52,070 nucleotides of DNA, taken from Collinsella sp. TM09-10AT. GTDB lineage: Bacteria; Actinomycetota; Coriobacteriia; Coriobacteriales; Coriobacteriaceae. The position numbers and the translations under genes were made by a program. Position 1 is the first letter of the stretch, and every line of letters begins with the position of its first letter. The notes under the pieces are model-generated. The model was not told where the DNA came from. It was given only the letters and a program-made list of their open reading frames with translations, and did no database searches. Below, piece by piece: positions 23,745 through 32,390 of the stretch. The DNA is taken from contig NZ_QSOP01000015.1 of NCBI RefSeq assembly GCF_003436275.1, positions 6,449 through 58,518 on the forward strand, read 5' to 3'.

Positions 23745-24515
23745 TTATGACGCGGGGCAGACCGCAAAGACACGTGCGGGATATCCGACGCCATCACGCA
23801 CCTTGGGGAAGGTGCAGAAGATGACGGCGCCCGTGGCGGGAAGCTCGTCTAGATGGTCCATGACCTCGATCTGATAGCGGTCGACCGAGAGGATGTACTG
23901 TTCGCCGGGGTAGGGGTAGGCGTCCTCACGCGTGGTCACGCTCGCCGGGTCGGTGTCAGCCGGCTCGTGGCCGATGGCGCCGATGTCGCGCTCTTCAACG
24001 AGCCACTTGATGGCGCCGAGGTCCCAGCCGGAGTAGTGGGGCTGGCCGTCCTCGTCCTTGTTCTCGAGGTCGGCGAGCTTGGACCAGTCGGAGCGGAAGG
24101 CGACGAAAGCGTCCTCGGGAATGCGACCGTGCTCATCCTCCCAGGCTTTGAGGTCCTCGATGGTCAGGATAAAGTCGGGATTCGCGGCGCACTCCTCATG
24201 CTTGTCGATCACGCAGAGCGGATGCATAAACTCGATGGGTTCAATCTCTCCAAGGGAACGACCCTCGACATGGAAGTGGCGCGGCGCGTCGACGTGGGTG
24301 CCGTACTGCGAGGCGACCGAATACTGGAAGCAACGCATGGGCGCGAGCATGTCCTCGGGCGTGCCGGGCAGGTAGTCGAAGAGCTTGGTGGACTCAAATG
24401 GCTTAAAGCCAAACCAGTGCGGGGTGTCGCATGAGAGCGTGTGGGTGAGGTCGACCCAGCGATAATCGTTGCTTTTGAGCTGGGAGGCGAGGTTCCAAAG
24501 GTCGAGCGCGGGCAT
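23745..24515 (-). CDS. Cyclase family protein (kynurenine formamidase-like)
   Basis: A 256-residue metal-dependent hydrolase of the cyclase/KynB family. The metal motif HxGTHxDxPxH is seen as QYGTHVDAPRHF (its first histidine is replaced by Gln), and VDLTHTLSCDTPHW opens the fold. A second histidine segment is AIGHEPADTD. Family members hydrolyse N-formylkynurenine, isatin or similar amides. No tryptophan-degradation genes are nearby, so the substrate is open. Length is a little above the usual 210-230. Confidence 0.86.
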   Translation of the reverse strand: MPALDLWNLASQLKSNDYRWVDLTHTLSCDTPHWFGFKPFESTKLFDYLPGTPEDMLAPMRCFQYSVASQYGTHVDAPRHFHVEGRSLGEIEPIEFMHPLCVIDKHEECAANPDFILTIEDLKAWEDEHGRIPEDAFVAFRSDWSKLADLENKDEDGQPHYSGWDLGAIKWLVEERDIGAIGHEPADTDPASVTTREDAYPYPGEQYILSVDRYQIEVMDHLDELPATGAVIFCTFPKVRDGVGYPARVFAVCPAS

Positions 24516-24678
24516 GGGCGGCTCCTTTCATCGGGCTTTTTGCTGATGTTAAAGCGGTGCCGTGACAGCTCGATTTCTGCTGCGTTACGATACGTTCTCG
24601 ATTGCGATTCCACGATGTTTCGGCCGCGTGACCATTGTGTTTCGCCTTGCCGGGGCGCTGATGGCGAAAGGAGGGGCC

Positions 24679-25869
24679 GTGCAATATCGCGTTGACCCCA
24701 AAAGTGGTAACCGAATATCCGCTCTGGGTCTGGGCTGCATGAGATTTCCCGGTGCGCCGGGACACCCCGATGCGAAGACAGCCGATGCCATCATTTCCCG
24801 TGCGGTGGAGCAGGGGATTAATTATCTGGATACCGCGTATCTCTATCCCGGTAACGAGGTGTGCGTGGGCGCCTCACTTGAGCGCTTGGGGCTGCGCGAC
24901 CGGGTGTTGCTGGCGACTAAGTTGCCGCACGCTTCGTGCAAGTGCGCGGAGGATTTCGACCGGTTTTTCGACGAACAACTGCGCCGCCTGCGGACCGATC
25001 ATATCGACTATTACCTTATGCACAACATTACCTCGCCCGCCCAGTGGGAACGCGTGGTGGCGTTGGGTATCGAGGACTGGATTGCGCACCAAAATGCTGC
25101 GGGGCGTATTCGCCAGATAGGTTTTTCGTATCACGGCAGTGCGGCGGACTTCCTGACGATGCTCGACGCGTATGACTGGGATTTTTGCCAGATTCAGTAC
25201 AACTACGCTGGAGAGCGCTACCAAGCGGGAGCGGCGGGACTTATAGCAGCCGCCGAGCGCGGGCTCGCGGTGTTTGTGATGGAACCGCTTTTGGGCGGAC
25301 GCCTGGCGGGCAAGCTGCCTCCGCGGGCCCGCGCCGTGCTCGATGACGCCCGTGACCCGCATTTGCGCACTCCTGCCGCCTGGGGACTTTCGTGGGTGTG
25401 GAACCATCCTCAGGTCACGATGCTGCTTTCGGGCATGACCGATACCGCACAGGTGGACGAGAACGCGGCATTGGCGGATCGCGCACTTCCGAATTCGATG
25501 ACGACAGAGCAGCTCGACACCATCGCACGTGTGCTGGGAGAGTTTGAGAAATCGAATCGCGTGCCCTGTACGGGGTGCGGCTACTGCATGCCGTGCCCCA
25601 AGGGCATCAATATTCCCGGCTGCTTTGGCGCCTACAACGCGAGCTACGCGCATAGTTGGTTTACGGGGCTGTCTCAGTACTTTACGGCGAGTGCGGTGCG
25701 AACGAACGAGCCCAAGCTGGCGAGCAATTGCGTCAAGTGCGGCAAATGCGCACGTCACTGCCCGCAGCACATCGATATTCCCGAGCGTCTCGACGATGTG
25801 CGCCGACGTTTCCAGCCTGGCCCCGTAACGGCTGCGCTTAAAGCCTTTTGCAAAACGCGCTCCTCATGA
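24679..25869 (+). CDS. Aldo/keto reductase with C-terminal 4Fe-4S ferredoxin domain
   Basis: A 396-residue redox protein. Residues 5-290 form an aldo/keto reductase barrel with LGLGCMRFP, the active-site tyrosine in NYLDTAYLY, a lysine in ATKLPH and the histidine in YLMHN. The C terminus holds two cysteine motifs, CTGCGYCMPCPKG and CVKCGKCARHCPQ. Such fused enzymes are frequent in gut anaerobes, where electrons may pass between ferredoxin-type clusters and the barrel. GTG 24679 directly follows AAAGGAGG; ATG 24661 in the same frame is an alternative. Confidence 0.9.
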   Translation: MQYRVDPKSGNRISALGLGCMRFPGAPGHPDAKTADAIISRAVEQGINYLDTAYLYPGNEVCVGASLERLGLRDRVLLATKLPHASCKCAEDFDRFFDEQLRRLRTDHIDYYLMHNITSPAQWERVVALGIEDWIAHQNAAGRIRQIGFSYHGSAADFLTMLDAYDWDFCQIQYNYAGERYQAGAAGLIAAAERGLAVFVMEPLLGGRLAGKLPPRARAVLDDARDPHLRTPAAWGLSWVWNHPQVTMLLSGMTDTAQVDENAALADRALPNSMTTEQLDTIARVLGEFEKSNRVPCTGCGYCMPCPKGINIPGCFGAYNASYAHSWFTGLSQYFTASAVRTNEPKLASNCVKCGKCARHCPQHIDIPERLDDVRRRFQPGPVTAALKAFCKTRSS

Positions 25870-25881
25870 CCCTTTTATAAC

Positions 25882-25944
25882 TTGCGGTGGAATACGGTCT
25901 GTTTGCGCCAAAATAAGGCACCAATAGACCGTATTTCACCGCAA
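25882..25944. repeat. Long inverted repeat between the reductase gene and nfo (element E5)
   Basis: Arms 25882-25900 and 25926-25944 pair over 19 bp with one mismatch around a 25-nt loop. On the minus strand the loop contains TTATTTTGGC followed by CAAAC, also found in the hairpin at 34635-34698. It may end the upstream transcript or shape the nfo leader. Confidence 0.7.
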
Positions 25945-25964
25945 CTGATGAGGGGGAGCTGGAG

Positions 25965-26831
25965 ATGCTAACGATTGGGTGTCATCTTTCGACGACGAAG
26001 GGCTATCGGGCAATGGGGGAGACGGCGCTGTCCATTGGCGCCAATACCTTTGCGTTCTTCACGCGCAACCCGCGCGGCGGCAAGGCGAAAGACCTTGATA
26101 TGGATGATGTGGCGGCCCTGCGCGAGCTTATGGAGCAAAACGATTTTGGCCCGCTTGTGGCTCATGCTCCGTATACCTATAACCCCTGTTCGGCTAAAGA
26201 GCGGGCGCGCGAGTTCGCCTTGGAGGCAATGGCCGAGGACTTGCAGCGTCTGGAAGCACTGCCCGGCAACTACTACAACTTCCACCCCGGCGCGCATGTG
26301 GGGCAGGGCTCCGACGCCGGCATTCAGATGATCGTCGAAGCCCTGTGCCAGGTGATGTTTGAGGGCCAGCAGACGACGGTGCTGCTCGAGACCATGGCGG
26401 GAAAGGGTACCGAGGTGGGCCGTAGCTTTGAAGAGCTGGCGCGCATTATCGAGGGTGCTGCCGCCAGGCGTCCAGAGCTATCGGACAAGCTGGGCGTGTG
26501 TCTGGACACCTGCCATGTGAGCGATGCCGGCTACGACATCATCCATGATCTGGACGGCGTTCTCGACGAGTTCGACCGCGTGGTGGGTATCGACCGCTTG
26601 CGTGCCGTACACATCAACGATTCGAAGAACCCCTGTGGTGCCCATAAAGATCGTCACGAGTGCATCGGAAAGGGATACCTTGGCAGCGAGGAGTTTGGCG
26701 GCGGTATGCAGGTTATGCAGAATATTGTATCGAACGGCCGCTTGCGCGCATTGCCATTCATTTTGGAGACACCGAACGAACTTGCAGGTTATGCGGCTGA
26801 AATCAAACTGTTAAGGTCGTTGCAGCAGTAA
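25965..26831 (+). CDS. nfo: Deoxyribonuclease IV (AP endonuclease)
   Basis: A 288-residue zinc-dependent endonuclease IV that cleaves DNA 5' to abasic sites in base excision repair. The TIM barrel shows [10 protein letters not shown] at the start, [47 protein letters not shown] and ILETP, carrying the expected metal ligands. GGGGGAGCTGGAG supplies the ribosome site. Confidence 0.96.
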   Translation: MLTIGCHLSTTKGYRAMGETALSIGANTFAFFTRNPRGGKAKDLDMDDVAALRELMEQNDFGPLVAHAPYTYNPCSAKERAREFALEAMAEDLQRLEALPGNYYNFHPGAHVGQGSDAGIQMIVEALCQVMFEGQQTTVLLETMAGKGTEVGRSFEELARIIEGAAARRPELSDKLGVCLDTCHVSDAGYDIIHDLDGVLDEFDRVVGIDRLRAVHINDSKNPCGAHKDRHECIGKGYLGSEEFGGGMQVMQNIVSNGRLRALPFILETPNELAGYAAEIKLLRSLQQ

Positions 26832-26892
26832 TGACTGTCATAAAGTGGAGTGTTCCATTCACGTTATGGGTTTGTTTCAATCAGTTTTCTAA

Positions 26893-26921
26893 TTGCGGAT
26901 TCTTCCAAACGGGCGCATAAT
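26893..26921 (+). promoter_or_regulatory. Promoter of the amino acid ABC transporter
   Basis: -35 TTGCGG at 26893-26898, a 17-nt spacer and -10 CATAAT at 26916-26921, 57 nt upstream of the binding-protein start. Confidence 0.55.
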
Positions 26922-26978
26922 ATCCAACAGTTTTTGCAGACCTCTGAATCAAACGGGGTCACCGGAAGGAGACTGATT

Positions 26979-27839
26979 ATGAAGCTGAAGAAGCTTGGCG
27001 CATTTGCCGCCACGGGTGCCATGGCACTCGCTCTTGCACTGACGGGTTGCGGCTCGTCCAACGCCACCTCTGGTTCCGATGCCGGTTCCAGCAGCTCTGA
27101 CGACGCGAAGGTCGAGAAGGTCGATGGCTCCAAGGAGTACGCGCTCGTCAAGGACGGTACGCTGACCGTCGGCACCTCTGCCGAGTACGCTCCGTTTGAG
27201 TACAAGGATGACAACGGCGACTACCAGGGCTTTGACCTTGAGCTCATCAAGGCTATCGGTGACAAGCTGGGTCTGGATGTCGAGTACGTCAACAACGACT
27301 TCGACACGCTCGTCCCCGGCGTTGCTTCGGGCGCCAAGTACGACGTCGCCATCGCGGCTATCACCGACACTCCCGAGCGTGAGAAGGAAGTTACTTTCTC
27401 CGATTCCTACTACATGGACGATCAGGCTATCGTGACCAAGGTCGATAACACCGACATCACGGCCGACAACTACAGCGAGAAGCTCAACAACGCTGACGCT
27501 ACCATCATCGTCCAGTCTGGATCGACCGCCGAAGCCTTTGCCCAGGAGAACTTCCCCAAGGCCAAGATCGTCCCCTACAAGGATGCTACCGAGTGCTTCA
27601 GCGCCTTGCAGTCCGATAAGGGTGACGCCGTAGTCACCAACCGCTCCGTTGCCAGCCAGCTGACCGCCGAGCAGTTCAACACCTGCCAGACCATCAAGCA
27701 GATTAGCACCGGCGAGGAGTACGCCATCGCCATCAACCAGGGCAATACCAAGCTCAAGGACGACATCAACCAGGCTATCAAGGACCTGACCGACGACGGT
27801 ACCGTTGACGCCCTCATGGCTAAGTACAACATCAAGTAG
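26979..27839 (+). CDS. Amino acid ABC transporter substrate-binding lipoprotein
   Basis: A 286-residue family 3 solute-binding protein. A lipoprotein signal ends in LTGC, so it would be lipid-anchored outside the membrane, and a Ser/Asp-rich linker follows. The binding domain shows GTSAEYAPFEY, GFDLELIKAIG and AITDTPEREK, typical of polar amino acid binding proteins. GGAAGGAGA precedes ATG 26979. A hairpin follows at about 27862, then permease and ATPase genes. Confidence 0.93.
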   Translation: MKLKKLGAFAATGAMALALALTGCGSSNATSGSDAGSSSSDDAKVEKVDGSKEYALVKDGTLTVGTSAEYAPFEYKDDNGDYQGFDLELIKAIGDKLGLDVEYVNNDFDTLVPGVASGAKYDVAIAAITDTPEREKEVTFSDSYYMDDQAIVTKVDNTDITADNYSEKLNNADATIIVQSGSTAEAFAQENFPKAKIVPYKDATECFSALQSDKGDAVVTNRSVASQLTAEQFNTCQTIKQISTGEEYAIAINQGNTKLKDDINQAIKDLTDDGTVDALMAKYNIK

Positions 27840-27854
27840 AATAGTCACTTGATT

Positions 27855-27899
27855 GCAAGCGGGCCCTTTCCGTTTTGGCGGAGAGGGCCTTTGCGTTTC
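27855..27899 (+). terminator. Hairpin between binding protein and permease genes
   Basis: GGCCCTTTCCG pairs with CGGAGAGGGCC (one mismatch), followed by TTTGCGTTT. Such partial terminators commonly raise binding-protein levels above those of the permease. Confidence 0.65.
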
Positions 27900-27955
27900 T
27901 TGAATGGGCGTCATCCCGCCCCGTTATGTCGGCAACTTAAACGTTAGGAGCCACC

Positions 27956-29317
27956 TTGTCTCGATTGAACCAAGGAGCCATGGGCAAGAGCCATCCACTG
28001 CCCTTGATGCTCCAAAAGCTGGCCTGTGCCCTGGCTGTGGCGCTCGCCCTGGTATGCGCGGGGGCCTGCGTGCCCTCGACCGCTCAGGCGCTTGAGACCG
28101 CAAAGATTACCGCCCGACCCAACACCGGTTCGGGCAGCGCTGTGGTCGGCGGCACCGAGACGCGCATTACCTGGGAGGTTCAGGCCGATACCGACGAGGA
28201 GCTGAGCGGTCTTTCGCTGACGTTTGTCGACGGCACGACGTTTGGTACCGATGACACGCGATTGACGATGCTCTCGGGCGAGGATCTCATGGATCGTACG
28301 CCCATGAAGCCCACGTGCAAGGCTAACGGCCAGACACTCAAGATCGACTTTGGCGAGACGGCGCCCGCCGGCGGCTATTTCCGCGTTGAGGTCTACGGCG
28401 TGACGTTTCCCGTCGAGGGCGGCGAAGAGGCCTTTAGCGGCACCTATACGCTCGCCGACGGTTCGACCAAGAAGATTTCCAAGATTCCTTCCGTCGAGAT
28501 CAAGGGCGTGACGGCCTTCGATAACTTCCTGGCCGATCTTAAGGAGCAGCCGTGGGTCGAGGCCTGGAACTCCAATATGTTCCTGCGCCTGTTCTTGAAC
28601 CCGGTCATTTTGGTCCAGAGTCTGCCGATCGTCTTTAAGGGCTTCCTCATGTCGCTCTCGATCGTGCTCGTGGCGTTTCCGCTGGCAATCCCCTTTGGCT
28701 TTGCCTTGTCGCTCATGCGCATCTCCAAGTCGCGCATCCTGCGTTGCCTTGCCGGCATCTATGTGAATATCATCCGCGGTACGCCGGCGTTCCTGCAGAT
28801 TTACATTGCATTCTTTGGCCTGCCGCTGGCCGGCGTCAAGGTGGACGACTATGTCCTGGGCGTTATCGTCATGGCCATGAACTCGTCCGCCTACCTGTGC
28901 GAGATCTTCCGCGCCGGTATTCAGTCGATCCCCAAGGGCCAAAACGAGGCCGCGCGCTCGCTGGGCATGAACGCCTTCCAGACGCTACTCTACGTTATGA
29001 TTCCGCAGACGTTCCGCAATGTTCTGCCTACGTTGACCAGTGAGTTCATCCTGCTTTACAAGGATACGTCGCTGCTCGCGGCCGTGGGCGTGGTCGAGAT
29101 CGTCATGAACGCCCGTACCATCGTGGCTACGACGGGCTCCATTACGCCGTATGTGGTTGCCGCCCTGTTCTATCTGGTCATCACCCTGCCGCTCGCTCGC
29201 TTGGTGAGCGGCCTTGAGGCGAGGCTTTTGGGCACGGCCGAAACTAAGAAGAAGCGTCCCGCCAAGAGCGCCGGACAGGTCGTCGCGACGCCCGCCGATC
29301 ACATCGCCGGTCTGTAA
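27956..29317 (+). CDS. Amino acid ABC transporter permease with an extra N-terminal extracytoplasmic domain
   Basis: A 453-residue protein. A signal-like hydrophobic segment (about 19-40, ending near AQA) is followed by about 150 residues of beta-rich, non-membrane sequence (to about residue 180). After that comes a standard HisM/GlnP-type permease of about 220 residues with the ATPase-contacting EAARSLGM loop. Ordinary permeases of this family lack the extra domain, so it may be a membrane-tethered extracellular module. TTG 27956 with TAGGAG 5 nt upstream is the likely start; ATG 27980 would place the ribosome site too close. Confidence 0.85.
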   Translation: MSRLNQGAMGKSHPLPLMLQKLACALAVALALVCAGACVPSTAQALETAKITARPNTGSGSAVVGGTETRITWEVQADTDEELSGLSLTFVDGTTFGTDDTRLTMLSGEDLMDRTPMKPTCKANGQTLKIDFGETAPAGGYFRVEVYGVTFPVEGGEEAFSGTYTLADGSTKKISKIPSVEIKGVTAFDNFLADLKEQPWVEAWNSNMFLRLFLNPVILVQSLPIVFKGFLMSLSIVLVAFPLAIPFGFALSLMRISKSRILRCLAGIYVNIIRGTPAFLQIYIAFFGLPLAGVKVDDYVLGVIVMAMNSSAYLCEIFRAGIQSIPKGQNEAARSLGMNAFQTLLYVMIPQTFRNVLPTLTSEFILLYKDTSLLAAVGVVEIVMNARTIVATTGSITPYVVAALFYLVITLPLARLVSGLEARLLGTAETKKKRPAKSAGQVVATPADHIAGL

Positions 29318-29329
29318 GGAGGTCCTATC

Positions 29330-30082
29330 ATGAGCGAAACCAATAACTCGAACGAGGTCGTCGTCAGCATCAAGAACCTCCAGAAGGCCTTTGGCGATAA
29401 CGTGGTCCTGCGCGATATCGATCTGGATGTGCACAAGGGCGAGGTCGTCGTAGTTCTGGGTCCCTCGGGCTCGGGTAAGTCGACGATGCTTCGCTGCATC
29501 AACCGTCTTGAGCATCCCACGAGTGGCTCGATTGTCGTTGAGGGTGTGGACGTGTGCGCCAAGGGCGTCGATCTTAACAAGGTGCGCACGCATCTGGGTA
29601 TGGTGTTCCAGCAGTTCAATTTGTTCCCGCACCTCTCAGTCAAAAAGAACGTCATGCTCGCGCAGCAGAAGGTGCTCAAGCGCAGCAAGGAAGAGGCCGA
29701 GAAGATTGCCGTCGAGGAGCTGACCAAGGTCGGTCTTGCCGAGCGTATCGACTTTATGCCGAGCCAGCTCTCGGGCGGTCAGCAGCAGCGCGTTGCCATC
29801 GCCCGCGCCCTGTCGATGAACCCGCACGTCATGCTCTTTGACGAGGCCACCTCGGCGCTCGACCCCGAGCTCGTGCGCGACGTCCTGGGTGTCATGCGCG
29901 ACCTGGCACGCGACGGCATGACCATGATCGTCGTGACGCACGAGATGGGCTTTGCCCGCGATGTCGCCGACCGCGTCGTCTTTATGGACGGCGGCGTCAT
30001 TGTGGAAGAGGGTACGCCGAGCGAGGTCTTCGACCACCCCAAGAGCGAGCGCACCAAGGCGTTCTTGGGAAATATCTCGTAG
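29330..30082 (+). CDS. Amino acid ABC transporter ATP-binding protein
   Basis: A 250-residue GlnQ/ArtP-type ATPase. Walker A is GPSGSGKST, the signature is LSGGQQQR, Walker B is [13 protein letters not shown], and the switch histidine is in VVTHEMGF. It follows the permease by 12 nt with its own AAGGAGG. It completes a binding protein, permease and ATPase importer for a polar amino acid. Confidence 0.95.
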   Translation: MSETNNSNEVVVSIKNLQKAFGDNVVLRDIDLDVHKGEVVVVLGPSGSGKSTMLRCINRLEHPTSGSIVVEGVDVCAKGVDLNKVRTHLGMVFQQFNLFPHLSVKKNVMLAQQKVLKRSKEEAEKIAVEELTKVGLAERIDFMPSQLSGGQQQRVAIARALSMNPHVMLFDEATSALDPELVRDVLGVMRDLARDGMTMIVVTHEMGFARDVADRVVFMDGGVIVEEGTPSEVFDHPKSERTKAFLGNIS

Positions 30083-30102
30083 CCGGTTGATGTAACTGCC
30101 GT

Positions 30103-30150
30103 TACAAAAGAGCGGGGGCTGGACTTGAATCCAGCCCCCGCTCTTTTGTA
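30103..30150. terminator. Bidirectional terminator between the ABC ATPase and flavodoxin genes
   Basis: A perfect 21-bp stem (30103-30123 with 30130-30150) has T-rich flanks on both strands (CTTTTGTA each way). It serves convergent genes. Confidence 0.88.
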
Positions 30151-30198
30151 GGGATGGGGATGCGCTGTGATACAGGCTCTTTTGGAGGCCTGGTTTCG

Positions 30199-30618
30199 TT
30201 ACGCGAGCTCGGCTCCGAGGGCCTTGCAGGCCGCCTCGCCCTCATCGTCGGGCGCATCGTAGCAAATGACGGAGTCCACGACGTTGACGCCGGCCTCGTC
30301 GGCGTCGGCCTTCCAGTTGTCCATCCACTCGCCCTCGGCCCACGAATAGGAGCCAAAGAGGACGACCTTCTTGTCGCCGAGGGTCTCCTTGACCTCGTCC
30401 CACATAGGCTGAAACTCGTCATACTCAAGCTCCTCGGAGCCCATGGCGGGGCAGCCGAAGGCGAAGGCATCATATTCGGCGGCCTTGTCGGCAGAGAAGT
30501 CGGCGCAGGGGATGACCTCAGTCTCGGCCCCCGCGGACGTGGCGCTTTCGGCGACGAGGTTTGCCATGGCCTCGGTATTGCCCGTGCCGCTCCAGTAGAC
30601 GACGGCGATCTTGCTCAT
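30199..30618 (-). CDS. Short-chain flavodoxin
   Basis: A 139-residue FMN-binding electron carrier. The phosphate loop is WSGTGNTEAMA, with the FMN-contacting GCPAMGSEELE and GSYSWAEGEWM segments. It probably replaces ferredoxin when iron is short. It lies 45 nt downstream of the DUF3793 gene and shares its promoter, which has an iron-regulator-like site. Confidence 0.93.
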   Translation of the reverse strand: MSKIAVVYWSGTGNTEAMANLVAESATSAGAETEVIPCADFSADKAAEYDAFAFGCPAMGSEELEYDEFQPMWDEVKETLGDKKVVLFGSYSWAEGEWMDNWKADADEAGVNVVDSVICYDAPDDEGEAACKALGAELA

Positions 30619-30663
30619 GTTTTGTCCTTTCGGTCGTGCGGCGCTTGCCGCGGCTTGTACGTT

Positions 30664-31368
30664 CTATCGGGTTGCCTGGGCAAGTTGCGCCAGGCTGCAG
30701 CCCTGCTGATAGATAAAAGTGAAGTATTGGGTGCAGGCACGGTAGGCATCAAACGTCGCAAGCGCCTGCTCGACATTTGCGTAGACCTTCCAGGCCCCAA
30801 AGACCTTGTAGTTCTCGCCGCGCTGGACGATAAACTCGTGCACGTCGTCGTAGGGATATCCAAGGAAGTAGCCTATTTCGTGCGGAAACTCGCAGGTGCA
30901 GTCTTTGCTGCAGCTAGCTTGCTGGGGTAGTGCGCATCGAGTCTGGCTGCAGGCGCATTCCGCGACGTTATTGCTCGCGAGCGTGATGCGTGATGCCAAA
31001 TGCACAAGGCATGCCGAAAGGTCTCTCGTGTCGTAGCCTTCCGAGGTGAGCGCCGTTTGGACGCGAGGGTCTGCGAAATAGGTGGTGAGGCTTTTGGCTC
31101 GGTACGCGTACACGAGCGCTCCGCAGGGCCGCCAGACCAAAACACTCAGGTGGATGCCGAGCGGGTCAAGCTCGCGATTGCACTGGGCGATAACGTTGAG
31201 CAGGCGTGCTCGGCGTTCTGCAATGGTTTCGGTTGTGGTCGAGCCGTCCCCGTGGGCGTAGGTGCCTGGATAGGTAAAGAGCGATGCCGGCTTGATGCCC
31301 GCGAGCGTGGGAGAGCAGTTGCGCACGACTGCCGCCTGAAACGTTGGGATGTCTATGGTTCGAGTCAC
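30664..31368 (-). CDS. DUF3793 family protein
   Basis: A 234-residue protein of a family commonly found next to flavodoxin and iron-transport genes in anaerobes. Visible features are KPASLFTY, a cysteine-rich insert (CACSQTRC ... CSKDCTCEFPHEIG, about residues 138-165) and GYPYDDVHEFI. The cysteine cluster could hold a metal. The biochemical role is unknown; coupling to flavodoxin suggests redox or iron-stress work. Confidence 0.82.
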   Translation of the reverse strand: MTRTIDIPTFQAAVVRNCSPTLAGIKPASLFTYPGTYAHGDGSTTTETIAERRARLLNVIAQCNRELDPLGIHLSVLVWRPCGALVYAYRAKSLTTYFADPRVQTALTSEGYDTRDLSACLVHLASRITLASNNVAECACSQTRCALPQQASCSKDCTCEFPHEIGYFLGYPYDDVHEFIVQRGENYKVFGAWKVYANVEQALATFDAYRACTQYFTFIYQQGCSLAQLAQATR

Positions 31369-31391
31369 GGCGCTCCTTACGGATCTAAACT

Positions 31392-31434
31392 GTTAGCCTA
31401 GGAAAACTTATACACGAAAGTAAGCCATGGTCAA
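31392..31434 (-). promoter_or_regulatory. Promoter and candidate iron-regulator site for the DUF3793-flavodoxin operon
   Basis: On the minus strand -35 TTGACC (31434-31429), a 16-nt spacer and -10 TATAAG (31412-31407) are followed at once by CTAGGCTAAC (31401-31392). That word matches 9 of 10 bases of a DtxR/IdeR half-site core. A site there would block transcription when iron is plentiful. Confidence 0.45.
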
Positions 31435-31497
31435 CAAAAAAGTTTGAAGAGGGAAACTAATTGACCGAACAGACATGATTTTGGGTTAAGATGGGGG

Positions 31498-31512
31498 CAC
31501 CCCATGGGGGTA
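31498..31512. promoter_or_regulatory. Palindrome CCCCATGGGG upstream of the HMA gene
   Basis: A 10-bp perfect palindrome (31500-31509) within a G/C-tract region, 34 nt before the ATG. CsoR-type copper repressors bind G-tract palindromes of this kind, and the downstream protein has a copper-type metal motif. Assignment is tentative. Confidence 0.35.
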
Positions 31513-31542
31513 TCTAGATAGTGCTACTTGAAAGGGGAGCGC

Positions 31543-31926
31543 ATGAGTGACTTGCTCAACCCTGCGAATCTCATCGTGCTGGCCGTCATTGCCGTCGGCA
31601 TGTTTTTTGGACTGCGTCGCATTGCCGCTTCGACACACGGGAAGAGTTGCTGCAGCGATGGTACGAGCGGCAAGAAGGCCAAAAAGGTTGTTGTGGTGGA
31701 TACCGATGCGTCACACTATCCCTATAGCGATGAGCTGCTCATCGGCGGCATGAACTGTGACGGCTGCGCTCAGAACGTAGCCAATGCCCTCAATGCGCTG
31801 GATGGCGTGTGGGCAACGGTGACGTATGCGGACCACACGGCACGCGTGCGCTCTAAGCGGCCGGTTGATCGTGGTGTCCTCGAGACGGCCGTGAAAGACG
31901 CGGGCTACTACGTCATGACTCTGTAA
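31543..31926 (+). CDS. Membrane-anchored heavy-metal-associated (HMA) domain protein
   Basis: A 127-residue protein with one N-terminal membrane helix (about 7-25), a short linker with a CC pair (KSCCSDG) and a C-terminal HMA domain (about 62-127). Its metal motif GMNCDGCAQN has the paired cysteines that bind copper or a similar ion. It is like CopZ but tethered to the membrane. ATG 31543 follows AAAGGGGAG. No metal-transport ATPase is adjacent. Confidence 0.85.
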   Translation: MSDLLNPANLIVLAVIAVGMFFGLRRIAASTHGKSCCSDGTSGKKAKKVVVVDTDASHYPYSDELLIGGMNCDGCAQNVANALNALDGVWATVTYADHTARVRSKRPVDRGVLETAVKDAGYYVMTL

Positions 31927-31952
31927 GCGCCGCCCTGGATGCGCTTCCTTGG

Positions 31953-32390
31953 CTAGGCTCGTCCGCGCAGTTCGATGTCTTGGATGTCGTCGAAGTCGAT
32001 GGCGATGTCTCGGAGTTTGAGGAGCTTGAAGGCGGGGAGCGCCTCGTCGAGGATGCCGGTGCGGCTGCGATAGCCGTATGTATCGTAATAGGTGACACGA
32101 ATCAAGTCGCCACGTTTGAGACCCTCGAGCTTTTTAGAAAGCGCGAGGGCTTTTTCTTCCGTGAGCTCACGTTTTGGCTCGACGGTGATTTCCTGCTTGC
32201 GCACGAGTTCGTAGTATCCCGTGAGGGCGGCAAAGGGCATAAACTGTGCGGCGCGGTTGGCGCGCACGGCACCGTTGGCAGTGAGGTTGGGGTCGGCGGC
32301 GCGGCGTCTGCCCTCGGGGTCCGCCAGGCGCTCGAAGGCGGTCGGCGGGCGCACGGGCTGCTGCTTGGGTTTAGGCACGATGTCCTCCAA
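31953..32390 (-). CDS. YolD-like family protein
   Basis: A 145-residue protein with a disordered basic start and the YolD-like core RAAQFMPFAALTGYYE. In Bacillus and its relatives yolD-like genes pair with a UvrX/YqjW-type Y-family polymerase in SOS-induced cassettes. Here it overlaps the 3' end of the polymerase gene by 20 nt, so translation is coupled. Confidence 0.88.
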   Translation of the reverse strand: MEDIVPKPKQQPVRPPTAFERLADPEGRRRAADPNLTANGAVRANRAAQFMPFAALTGYYELVRKQEITVEPKRELTEEKALALSKKLEGLKRGDLIRVTYYDTYGYRSRTGILDEALPAFKLLKLRDIAIDFDDIQDIELRGRA

